Below, piece by piece: positions 8,107 to 15,658 of a stretch of 64,000 nt of DNA. Position 1 is the stretch's first letter; every line of letters begins with the position of its first letter. Below the pieces are notes generated by a model. That model saw nothing but the letters and a program-made list of their open reading frames with translations. It ran no database searches and was not told the origin of the DNA. Both the position numbers and the translations under genes were made by a program. Source of the DNA: Sinorhizobium sp. 6-70 (GTDB lineage: Bacteria; Pseudomonadota; Alphaproteobacteria; Rhizobiales; Rhizobiaceae); NCBI RefSeq assembly GCF_030124375.1, contig NZ_JASKLS010000002.1, forward strand, positions 635,802 to 699,801. The letters are read 5' to 3'.

Positions 8107-8565
8107 TCTCGTTCCCTTTTATTAGCGGCATGAAAAAGAGACGGGCGCCGCGTTATCCCGTCCCACGTCTGGATTGTCATTCCCCGCGCCGCTCTCGCGG
8201 CCGCGAAGCGACCACCTCGATGCCCAAGGCATCTTCCCAGGACATCTTTCCACCGACAGCGGACAAGCCCGTTGACAGGATCGCCGCTTCGGATAATAAA
8301 TATCGTATACTAAATTCCTTTCTCGTTGGGAAGCCCCGAATTGGTCTCGCCGGTCCAGAGCACTCTTTCGGGCAATGGCGTTGGGGCTGGCTAAACGAGG
8401 CAAGTGGAGAATGCGCATGTCCAACGTCGCTGACGTTGAATCGAAGCCATACTGATCGACGGCGGCGGTGTTCCCGGCGACGCAGGCGCTCCAATCGTCG
8501 CCTTGCGCTGCCGAGCAGCAATTGGACGCACAACTGAACTGAACAACTTTAAGAGGAAGTCAGAT
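8107..8565. other. Divergent regulatory region between binding protein and racemase-family genes
   Basis: No gene is supported in this 459-base stretch. It contains the ATATCGTATAC element at 8300-8310, with a TTGACA at 8272-8277 and AT-rich sequence around 8292-8315. It serves as promoter region for genes on both sides. Confidence 0.6.
8300..8310 (-). promoter_or_regulatory. Candidate GntR operator, ATATCGTATAC
   Basis: This is the exact reverse complement of the 11-mer at 4970-4980 upstream of the GntR regulator. It sits in the most AT-rich part of the divergent promoter region between the OpuAC-type binding protein and the racemase-family enzyme, the expected place for a pathway-specific operator. 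Confidence 0.5.
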
Positions 8566-9618
8566 ATGGCCTTCAAGAGAACAATTCATGCTGTCGATAC
8601 GCATGCCGGCACTCCGATGCGCGTCGTCACGGGAGGGATTCCGCATATCCCCGGAAACTCCGTCTACGACAAAATGAAATGGCTCGAGACAAATGACGAT
8701 CAGTTGCGCAAGCTTCTGCTTCGCGAGCCGCGTGGGTACCCGGCGCATTGCTGCAACATCATCGTGCCGCCCACCCATGCCGAGGCCGATGCCGGCTACA
8801 TCATCCTGGAGCAGATCGAATATCCGGTGATGTCGGGAGGCAATACGATCTCGGTGGTCACGGTGCTCCTGGAAATGGGCATGCTCCCGATGAAGGAACC
8901 CGTCACCGAGCTTGTCCTTGAGGCGCCCGCCGGTTTGATCCGAATAAGGGCCCAGTGCGAAAACGGCAAGGTCAAGAGCGTCACGTTCAAGAACGTGCCC
9001 GCCTTTGCGGCCCATTTGGACGCCGTTATTGACGTGCCGCAGCTTGGAAAGGTGACCGTGGATGTCGGCTGGGGCGGCATGTTCTACGTCATCGCGGATG
9101 TCCGGCAGTTCCGCGGCCTTGAACTGATCCCGGAGCATGGCAGGGAGATCGCCCGCGTTTCGTCGATGATCAGGCAGGCGGCGATCGAGCAACTTCCCGT
9201 TGTCCACCCGGATTATCCGGGCGTAGGCATCACGATCTCTCAGCTGTCGGGGCCAACGGATGATCCGCGAGCCGACTGGAAGAACACGGTGACCATGGCG
9301 TCGGGTGATTTCTCCTGGGACAATCCCGCTACCTGGACGGGGGCCCTTGATCGTTGCCCTTGTGGCACAGGCACGTGCGCAAAGATGGCCGTCCTGCATG
9401 CAAAGGGCGAACTGCCGCTCAACCAGGATTTCCGGCACCAGGGTATTCTGGGTAACATATACACGGGCAGGCTCGTCGACGAGGCAATAATCGGAGGCAA
9501 CCCCGCCGTCGTTCCGACCCTCACCGGCACCAGTTGGATCTATGGCCTGAATACGATTGTGCTCGATAATGATGATCCGTTCACCGAAGGTTTCACAGTC
9601 GGGGATACCTGGGCGTGA
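8566..9618 (+). CDS. Proline racemase-family enzyme (hydroxyproline epimerase / trans-3-hydroxyproline dehydratase type)
   Basis: The 350-residue protein has the family's two-lobed layout. The first active-site position, Cys in proline racemase, is Ser here (S90 in VMSGGNTI). The second is Cys (C266 in DRCPCGTGT). Ser/Cys members of the family are reported as hydroxyproline epimerases or trans-3-hydroxy-L-proline dehydratases rather than true racemases. The ATG at 8566 follows AAGAGGAAG; the upstream in-frame extension lacks family sequence. With the Ldh-type reductase and OpuAC protein it fits hydroxyproline or betaine-derived proline catabolism in the cytoplasm. Confidence 0.92.
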   Translation: MAFKRTIHAVDTHAGTPMRVVTGGIPHIPGNSVYDKMKWLETNDDQLRKLLLREPRGYPAHCCNIIVPPTHAEADAGYIILEQIEYPVMSGGNTISVVTVLLEMGMLPMKEPVTELVLEAPAGLIRIRAQCENGKVKSVTFKNVPAFAAHLDAVIDVPQLGKVTVDVGWGGMFYVIADVRQFRGLELIPEHGREIARVSSMIRQAAIEQLPVVHPDYPGVGITISQLSGPTDDPRADWKNTVTMASGDFSWDNPATWTGALDRCPCGTGTCAKMAVLHAKGELPLNQDFRHQGILGNIYTGRLVDEAIIGGNPAVVPTLTGTSWIYGLNTIVLDNDDPFTEGFTVGDTWA

Positions 9619-9697
9619 ACGTCGGTGTTGGCCAATATACGATTGTGGCGAGAGCTTGCCAGCACGCATGGACGGCGATGCGGCAGTGTGAAACCAT

Positions 9698-10717
9698 ATG
9701 GCGATGCCCATTGCTTCTATCATAGGAGGAACCGGTCAGATCGGCCTTGCCGTGGCGGAGCGTCTTGCTCGCGACGGTTGGGAGGTCCGGTTGGTCAGTC
9801 GAGCGCCGCCGCCAATCGCTGGCCCGTGGCAGCACGTTGCCGTAGATCGCGAGGACCGCGATGCATTTCGCAAAGCGCTTGCGGGCGGAGCGGATTTGTT
9901 ACTCGACTGCGTCGCCTTTGACGAGCGACACGCTGATCAGTTGCTGGACGTGCAGGATAGTGTCGGGCACCTGGGTGTGATCTCCAGCGCCAGCGTTTAC
10001 TGCGATGCGCAGGGGCGGACGCTAGACGAGGCAGGCCAGTGCGGCTTTCCCGTGTTCCCGGTGCCGATCCACGAGGATCACCGCACCGTGGAGCCCGGGC
10101 CACAGACCTATTCAACGAGAAAGGCCGCGATCGAACGTCGTATCCTGGATGGAGCAAGGGCCAAGGTCACTATCCTGCGACCCTGCGCGATCCACGGCCC
10201 TTACAGCAAGCACGCCAGGGAATGGTGGTTCGTAAAGCGCCTGCTCGATGGTCGCACGCGCATCCCGCTGGCCTATGGCGGCCGTAGCCGGTTTCAGACG
10301 ACTTCGACGCAGGCGATCGCCGAGGCGCTGCGCTTCTCGCTGAGCTCCGATCAGTCGCAGGTGCTGAACGTCGTGGACGCCGACGCGCCGACGGTCGCCG
10401 AAATTGCCCGCGCGATCATGGATTCGATGGGGCGGCATGCCGATCTCCTGGGGCTTCCCGACGCGCCCTATCCTCCAGCACTCGGCGCAACGCCGTGGTC
10501 GGTCGAAAAGCCGATCGTGTGTGCTTCCTCTGTTCCGAGCACCACAACCTACGCAGAAGGGGTCGGGCGCGCCGTGCGCTGGCTGATCGCAGCGACGCAA
10601 CACCGGGATTGGCGGGAGGTCCTTCCCCAGCTCGCCGCATATCCTGCGCGCCACTTCGACTATGCTGTTGATGATCAAGCGCTTGCAACGGCCGGCGCGA
10701 AACACATTTCCATCTGA
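9698..10717 (+). CDS. NAD-dependent epimerase/dehydratase (extended SDR)
   Basis: The 339-residue product has a Rossmann start, GGTGQIG at residues 10-16, and a YxxxK catalytic motif at Y138-K142 (YSTRK) with SSASVY before it, typical of extended or atypical short-chain dehydrogenases. TILRPCAIHGP is the usual post-catalytic strand. It follows the racemase-family gene by 79 bases on the same strand and may be cotranscribed. Possible substrates are a nucleotide sugar or a small hydroxy acid; nothing in the sequence fixes this. Confidence 0.87.
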   Translation: MAMPIASIIGGTGQIGLAVAERLARDGWEVRLVSRAPPPIAGPWQHVAVDREDRDAFRKALAGGADLLLDCVAFDERHADQLLDVQDSVGHLGVISSASVYCDAQGRTLDEAGQCGFPVFPVPIHEDHRTVEPGPQTYSTRKAAIERRILDGARAKVTILRPCAIHGPYSKHAREWWFVKRLLDGRTRIPLAYGGRSRFQTTSTQAIAEALRFSLSSDQSQVLNVVDADAPTVAEIARAIMDSMGRHADLLGLPDAPYPPALGATPWSVEKPIVCASSVPSTTTYAEGVGRAVRWLIAATQHRDWREVLPQLAAYPARHFDYAVDDQALATAGAKHISI

Positions 10718-10874
10718 TGCTCTCGCGTCCACTTCGCCGGCGGCGAGGTGGCGCACACGAACGCCAGTCGATCGCGTGATCTCGACATTTGTCGAGTTCA
10801 GCGCAATACCTCTCAAAGAACAGTCCGATGATGCGAACATCGCAGGAGACGCGACACTGCAACCCCACCGGCCG

Positions 10875-11792
10875 TTACGCAGTTCGAGTTTTGCGTTCCT
10901 TCGCCCTCGCCCTCCTCCTGGCCTCACGCAGTTCCTCGATCGTTGGCTGCCACCAGCCGCGTTCAACCTCATAGGCACCCGGTCGGGTTTTCGAAGGCCA
11001 GCTTCGGACGAGTTCGTTAAGACCGGGGACACGCCATCTTCCCCAAATGGACCCATCCGTGGCGTCCGGATAGACATCGGCGACAAGCTCTGCATCGACG
11101 ACTTCGCCGGTGATCTCCGTGACGATGATGATCCCGTATGTCGTCGTGGAGATCGGTCTCCCGATCGGCGGCAGATCGTCGGCCCACAGCGGAATGCGGC
11201 GACGCCTTCGCTCCGCAGATCGGCGTCGTGCCGTCCGCTCCTCCTCTGTTCCCTTGCGTGCCTCGGCGCGCTTGCGCCGCTCCTCGGGTTCATTGCGTCT
11301 CGCGGCCTCCTCGATCGCCTGCCAATGCCTCCGGAGGTCGTCGTAGGAGGCGAACGGTACACGCCAGACTTTGAGTTCCGGCTGCCACTGGGCGAAGGGC
11401 ACCTGACGAAGCTCTTCAACGATCGTCGGCGAATACGGCGTGCGGATCCGGAAGCCACTGTTGTCGATACTTAGGTAAGGGCTGAGAATGGGCTCGAACG
11501 CGTAGGCATCACGGCCCTTCTGATCCGCAAAGACATCTCTTCTCGACGCCTCGCGGGCGAGCCAGCGATCGATCCTGCGCCCTGCGGTGGATCCGGGTAC
11601 AAACCAGGCCTTGCGCTCCTCACTCCATCGAGCCCGCGGAAACGTCTCGCGAAAGCGCTGGACGGTCATCCGGTCAAATGGAAAGCTGACGGTCTCGCCA
11701 ATCTTGCCGTCGTCTTCCTGATGGTGCGTGTCCGGCCAGTCCTCCACGTTGTCACTGCCTTCATCTATTCCTTTGTCATATTCAGAACGCAC
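10875..11792 (-). CDS. Uncharacterised protein with two HARP-like modules and a basic linker
   Basis: The 305-residue protein is not a named family to me. Residues about 35-80 (FPFDRMTVQRFRETF, then ARWSEERKAWFVPG) and 115-163 (YSPTIVEELRQVPFAQW, then LKVWRVPFASYDDLRRHW) share one pattern: a phi-x-phi strand, a helix, then W-x-x-x-x-K-x-W-x-V-P. This resembles the HARP annealing-helicase module of SMARCAL1. Residues 160-200 are very rich in Arg, Lys and Glu and look helical or DNA-binding. A C-terminal region contains two further WG/WW patches. It is transcribed divergently from a DEDDh exonuclease gene. A nucleic-acid role is inference. Confidence 0.75.
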   Translation of the reverse strand: MRSEYDKGIDEGSDNVEDWPDTHHQEDDGKIGETVSFPFDRMTVQRFRETFPRARWSEERKAWFVPGSTAGRRIDRWLAREASRRDVFADQKGRDAYAFEPILSPYLSIDNSGFRIRTPYSPTIVEELRQVPFAQWQPELKVWRVPFASYDDLRRHWQAIEEAARRNEPEERRKRAEARKGTEEERTARRRSAERRRRRIPLWADDLPPIGRPISTTTYGIIIVTEITGEVVDAELVADVYPDATDGSIWGRWRVPGLNELVRSWPSKTRPGAYEVERGWWQPTIEELREARRRARAKERKTRTA

Positions 11793-11912
11793 GGTCTGAG
11801 AAAAGGATGCTTGATGCGACGGGGAAGCCTCGCCGCGGTCGTTGAACTCGTACCCTATCTTGACGCCGTTCTCGCTGTTGCAGGAAATAGCGATGTACGC
11901 GCCAAGACGGTT

Positions 11913-12016
11913 CTACAGCGCCGCGCGTCTTATCAGACGCGCAAAGGACGCTGCAGCACTTTGAATTGCTGCATGTTTTTATCCTTAAATCGCCTACGAT
12001 TTAAGGAAACATGCAG
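11913..12016. repeat. Composite inverted-repeat element upstream of the exonuclease gene
   Basis: Two tandem dyads lie here. The first has CTACAGCG (11913-11920), GCGCGTCT (11923-11930), loop TATC, AGACGCGC (11935-11942) and CGCTGCAG (11949-11956); the inner arms pair perfectly and the outer with one mismatch. The second has CTGCATGT (11969-11976), CCTTAAATCG (11983-11992), loop CCTA, CGATTTAAGG (11997-12006) and ACATGCAG (12009-12016), all perfect. It ends 12 bases before the exonuclease ATG. From memory, similar elements are common between genes in Rhizobiaceae. Confidence 0.75.
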
Positions 12017-12028
12017 TAGGTAGCTTGG

Positions 12029-12568
12029 ATGATCGTGTTCCTGGACTTCGAAGCATCGTCGCTTGCCAAAGCAAGCTTTCCCGTTGAGGTCGCTTGGGTG
12101 TTCGAGAATGGCGACGCGCGGACGAGCCTTATCCGACCAGCTCCCGGCTGGGACGATTGGTCCACGGCGGCTGAAGCCGTCCACGGGATATCGAGAAGCC
12201 GGCTCGAGACAGAAGGTGTGTCTGTCGACGTCATCGCAGCCGAAATGGTGGAAAGCCTGTCCGGCCACCAGCTGTATGCGAGCGCACCGTCGTGGGACGG
12301 CAAGTGGCTCAGCGTACTCCTGCGAGCCGCGGGTTATCCGCGGCATGCTCTTCGGCTCAGTGTTTCCGATGACGCCTTTACCGACGCCGCAAGAGCTGTG
12401 CTTGGCCACGACGCAGCCGAGACGATTGTTGCTGAGATCGTTTCAGCGGTCACGGCGCGTACGGAGCCAGCGATCAGATCCCATCGTGCCCTGCCCGACG
12501 CCATGCTCGAGTTAGAGCGCTGGCGGCTCGTACGACAGGAGGCGGCTGCTCTGGCATCGAAGTCGTAA
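12029..12568 (+). CDS. DEDDh-type 3'-5' exonuclease domain protein
   Basis: The 179-residue protein contains all DEDDh exonuclease motifs: ExoI at residues 4-10 (FLDFEAS, D6 and E8), ExoII with D90 in SAPSWDGKWL, and ExoIII with H152 and D157 in SHRALPDA. Such DnaQ/RNase T-like enzymes remove 3' nucleotides from DNA or RNA using two metal ions. It is a stand-alone domain with no polymerase fusion. The start at 12029 follows TAGGTAG and directly abuts a composite inverted repeat. The divergent neighbour carries HARP-like modules. Confidence 0.9.
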   Translation: MIVFLDFEASSLAKASFPVEVAWVFENGDARTSLIRPAPGWDDWSTAAEAVHGISRSRLETEGVSVDVIAAEMVESLSGHQLYASAPSWDGKWLSVLLRAAGYPRHALRLSVSDDAFTDAARAVLGHDAAETIVAEIVSAVTARTEPAIRSHRALPDAMLELERWRLVRQEAAALASKS

Positions 12569-12902
12569 CGGTGTCGAGAAACTCGTTCCTCGCGACAGCA
12601 CTCACGCGATTTTGGCACGCCACGCTTCATCGCCTTTCGACGTAAAACTGGGCGAGATGCCCGAACCACGCCCGCGCCAACAATACAATGAGCATACCAG
12701 GCGCCAGTTCGCGCGCAGCGTGACCGGTTAAAAGATTAGCCGCAGGAGGTTTGGCCGTGAGGGCGGAAACCGGGGACGATTGCCCGCAAGCTGCTCTGCT
12801 TTTCGCGGGCGGGCCCGCTCCTCGCTCCACATCCCACGTTGCAGTCGATACATGATGCGAGCCGCACACGAGGTTCGTGCTGAACCGCTACCCAATGGCG
12901 GT
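12569..12902. other. Intergenic region holding repeat copy 2
   Basis: No gene is supported between the exonuclease and the ABC exporter stop. The stretch contains the dispersed repeat at 12647-12730. The remainder has open frames on both strands with no recognisable protein sequence. Confidence 0.6.
12647..12730 (+). repeat. Dispersed intergenic repeat, copy 2
   Basis: This copy matches 4760-4857 over ACTGGGCGAGATGC, the core CAATACAATGAGCA (12681-12694), ACCAGGCGCCAGTTCG and CGCGCAG, then GACCGGTT. It lacks the roughly 16-base insert present in copy 1. It has the same orientation as copy 1. Confidence 0.65.
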
Positions 12903-14762
12903 TCACGTCGCCTCGGCCGTATCGGCAATGTAGCCACCCGTCTGACGCTTCCATAACCGCGCGTAAAGTCCATCTCGTTCGAGCAGCACCGACGGCCTTC
13001 CCTCTTCGACAATGCGGCCTTTATCGAGCACGACGATGCGGTCCATGCTGGCGATGGTGGAAAGGCGATGTGCTATGGCGATCACCGTTTTTCCCTCCAT
13101 CAGCAGGGCGAGCTTGTCCTGCACCGCGGCCTCGGCTTCGCTGTCCAACGCCGACGTCGCCTCGTCGAGCACAAGGATCGGCGCGTCCTTAAGTAGGACG
13201 CGGGCGATAGCGACGCGCTGGCGTTGGCCTCCGGACAGTTTTACGCCGCGATCGCCGACGAACGCGTCATAGCCAGTGCGGCCTTCGCTGTCCTTGAGGT
13301 TTGCGATGAAGCCATCTGCCTCGGCCAGCCTGGCGGCATGTGCCACCTCTTCCCACGAGGAACTTGGCCGGCCGTAGCGGATATTGTCGCCGACAGACCG
13401 ATGCAGCAGCGACACGTCCTGGGTGACCACGCCGATGCTCTCACGCAGGCTCGCCTGCGTGACGCTGCGTATATCCTGCCCGTCTATGCAGATCGCGCCG
13501 CCCTTCAGATCGAAGAAGCGGAGGAGAAGGCTGACCAGGGTCGACTTGCCGGCGCCGGACAGGCCGACCAGCCCTACCTTTTCACCGGCGCGCACGGTGA
13601 GCGACAAGTTTTCGATCACCCCCTGTCCCTGCCGGTATTCAAATTGCACGTTCCTGAACTCAACCTCGCCGGTCGTCACCGTGAGCGAGCTCGCGTTCGG
13701 CGTGTCGATGATGGTGGGCGGTGTGGTGACGACAGGCATCGCGTCGCGGATCGTCCCCACCGCCTGAAAAATCTGCTGTCCCATCTGCAGGAAGGCACGG
13801 GAGTTCGCGTTGAGCCGCAGCACGATAGCGATCGAGGCGACGAACTGGCCGATGGTGACGAAACCGTCCACAAGTCCCCAGAAGCCTATGAGCGAATTAG
13901 CGAGTATGAGGACGGTATTGAGCAGGACGACGCTCGTATCAGTCGTCAAATGGATGCGCCTTTCGCGCTGCTGGCTCTCGACGGCGTTCTCCATGATCTT
14001 GCGCATCGCGCCCGCCTCGCTGTCCTCCGCTGCGAACAGCTTCACCATCTGGATATTGCTGTAGAGGTCGGTCATGGCGCCGACGACGAGGCTGCGCGCG
14101 CGAGCGGTCTTGCGCGAACGCTCGGAAAAATGCGGCACCGCCGCCACTGCCAGCGCGATGTTGGCCGCAATCCAGACGAAAACCGGGAGCGCCAACGGCC
14201 AGGAGAGCGCGCTGAGGAGAACGAGCGAGCCAAGAAACTGCACCAGGAAGAGCGGTACTTGGTAAAAGGCCACGACGATCTGCTGCTGCACGGCGGACGC
14301 GACCTGGGAAATGCGCGTAGCCACCTGGCCGGCAAAGAGATCGTGGAAGAAAGCGAGGTCCTGGCGCTCCACCGCCTTGTGCCCCTGCCATTGCATCGCG
14401 GCCGGCATACATACCGCCACCGTCTGCGAGTTCAGTGTGTTGCCGAGGAAGATCAGCAGCGGCAGCACCGGGAAAACCAGCATACCGAGGACGGCCAGCG
14501 TCGGCCAATTCTCCTTGAGGAAAGCGGCTGCGCCCTTGGCGGCCACACCGTCCACGACAAAGGAAATGCCCCAGATCGTCGCGAGATTGATGCCTTCGAT
14601 GGCGACCATGAGGATGGCCACGGCCGCGAGCACGCCGCGGAATATCCGCGCAAAATGCAAAAGCAGCGCGAAAGGACCGCGTGATGGGAGCGGTCCGTAA
14701 GGAATATCGAGCGGACGAATGAGCGTCTCGAAGGGACGATAGATGAGATCCGAAAGCAACAT
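12903..14762 (-). CDS. ABC exporter, fused permease and ATPase (MsbA/ABCB-like)
   Basis: The 619-residue half-transporter has about six membrane segments in residues 1-340 and one ATPase domain. The ATPase has Walker A GLSGAGKST, Q-loop GVVTQDVSLLHRSVGDNIRYG, signature LSGGQRQRVAIAR, Walker B ILVLDEATSALD, and H-loop AIAHRLSTI, all intact. The ATG at 14762, preceded by CGGAG, starts MLLSDLIYRPFETLIRP; an in-frame extension to 14879 is less likely because it has no membrane or family sequence. It exports a lipid, sugar polymer or drug. No HlyD or TolC partner is nearby, so it is not evidently the exporter of the neighbouring RTX protease. Confidence 0.92.
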   Translation of the reverse strand: MLLSDLIYRPFETLIRPLDIPYGPLPSRGPFALLLHFARIFRGVLAAVAILMVAIEGINLATIWGISFVVDGVAAKGAAAFLKENWPTLAVLGMLVFPVLPLLIFLGNTLNSQTVAVCMPAAMQWQGHKAVERQDLAFFHDLFAGQVATRISQVASAVQQQIVVAFYQVPLFLVQFLGSLVLLSALSWPLALPVFVWIAANIALAVAAVPHFSERSRKTARARSLVVGAMTDLYSNIQMVKLFAAEDSEAGAMRKIMENAVESQQRERRIHLTTDTSVVLLNTVLILANSLIGFWGLVDGFVTIGQFVASIAIVLRLNANSRAFLQMGQQIFQAVGTIRDAMPVVTTPPTIIDTPNASSLTVTTGEVEFRNVQFEYRQGQGVIENLSLTVRAGEKVGLVGLSGAGKSTLVSLLLRFFDLKGGAICIDGQDIRSVTQASLRESIGVVTQDVSLLHRSVGDNIRYGRPSSSWEEVAHAARLAEADGFIANLKDSEGRTGYDAFVGDRGVKLSGGQRQRVAIARVLLKDAPILVLDEATSALDSEAEAAVQDKLALLMEGKTVIAIAHRLSTIASMDRIVVLDKGRIVEEGRPSVLLERDGLYARLWKRQTGGYIADTAEAT

Positions 14763-15133
14763 AGCGGCTCCGGCTAGCTGTTCAAAACGATGATCATGCG
14801 TTGTACTCTCCAATGAAGCTCGTCTGATGCACGGTCCGTCGTTGGGAACCTGACCAACGCATGCGGGTCGAGCTTTCACGCGAGTCCGCCTGAGCTCAGC
14901 GTTGGTTCAAAGTCGCTCCAATCCACCGGCGCGGCGAACGGCGGATTCACTCGAAGGCGACGCCCCACACTTCAGATTCTGAACGGCCGCTTCGTGCCGT
15001 ATCTCTGCCGTTGAGATCAGCTTGGCCGGTTGCTGAAAGCAGACATAGCCAGTGTCTGCGCTGGAGTGAGGTGATCAGCCGTCAACATCGTCTTCGAGAT
15101 GAGTTCTTGTCGTCAGCCGTCGGCCTTGGCCCT
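14763..15133. other. Intergenic region upstream of the ABC exporter
   Basis: No gene or clear regulatory motif is visible between the exporter start and the stop of the small exported-protein gene. The exporter promoter must lie here. Confidence 0.5.
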
Positions 15134-15535
15134 TTAATACATAACTGTGTTGAGTGTCACGTTGACAGGCGAACCAGCCTTGAACTGTATGCTGCCGCGC
15201 GCCACCAGCCAGCCATCCGCACGCTCCAAGCGCGCAACGATCCGCAGCGTTGGCGAAGCCGTCGAGCTTGCGGGCGGGGACAAGGAGAAGGCTACTGTCT
15301 TTGAGTTGCCGTCGCTTCTGATGCGCGTTTGCGCGGCGCGACGTCGCGCGCCGTTTTGAATGGCAGGGTCCTCGAGATAAATCTCGAGATGACCCTTCGG
15401 TATAACCGTGCCGCCCTCGAACCTGACCACGCCGCGAATATCTGTCGATTGCGCAGCGACTGGCCCGGCGACCGCCGCGACGGCCGCAGCTCCTACGGTC
15501 TTCAATACTGTGCGGCGGTCGGTCGGCCGCTTCAT
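15134..15535 (-). CDS. Small exported protein, YbaY/YscW-like beta-sandwich (tentative)
   Basis: The 133-residue product begins MKRPTDRRTVLK, followed by a hydrophobic AAAVAAVAG segment, so it has a twin-arginine-like (DRR) signal peptide cut near VAAQS. The mature part (DIRGVVRFEGG, then KGHLEIYLEDPA, then TLRIVARLERADGW) alternates strands in the way of YbaY/YscW-type lipoproteins, but there is no lipobox Cys. The start at 15535 is chosen because GGAG lies 8 bases upstream; ATGs at 15547 and 15571 are in frame. It lies downstream of the RTX protease on the same strand, separated by a strong terminator. A partner or inhibitor role for the protease is speculative. Confidence 0.75.
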   Translation of the reverse strand: MKRPTDRRTVLKTVGAAAVAAVAGPVAAQSTDIRGVVRFEGGTVIPKGHLEIYLEDPAIQNGARRRAAQTRIRSDGNSKTVAFSLSPPASSTASPTLRIVARLERADGWLVARGSIQFKAGSPVNVTLNTVMY

Positions 15536-15620
15536 CACGCTCTCCATGATTGACTCGTGCGGTGGCGGCATTGCCGCTCAGCTAACGGTTCGAAAGAGAA
15601 ACCAACTGCAAACATAGTAT

Positions 15621-15650
15621 TAGGTGGGGCGTCTGAAAGCGCCCCACCTA
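15621..15650 (-). terminator. Stem-loop terminator after the RTX protease gene
   Basis: A perfect 11-base-pair stem, TAGGTGGGGCG (15621-15631) with CGCCCCACCTA (15640-15650), encloses an 8-base loop. It begins 9 bases after the protease stop codon. The following minus-strand sequence is only moderately T-rich (AATACTATGTTT), so termination strength is uncertain. Confidence 0.75.
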
Positions 15651-15658
15651 TGGTCGAG

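Noticed and set aside
13224..14684. 486-codon plus-strand frame
   Set aside because: It is the antisense of the ABC exporter; the protein is rich in His, Arg and Glu, as expected of a shadow frame, while the minus strand has all ABC motifs.
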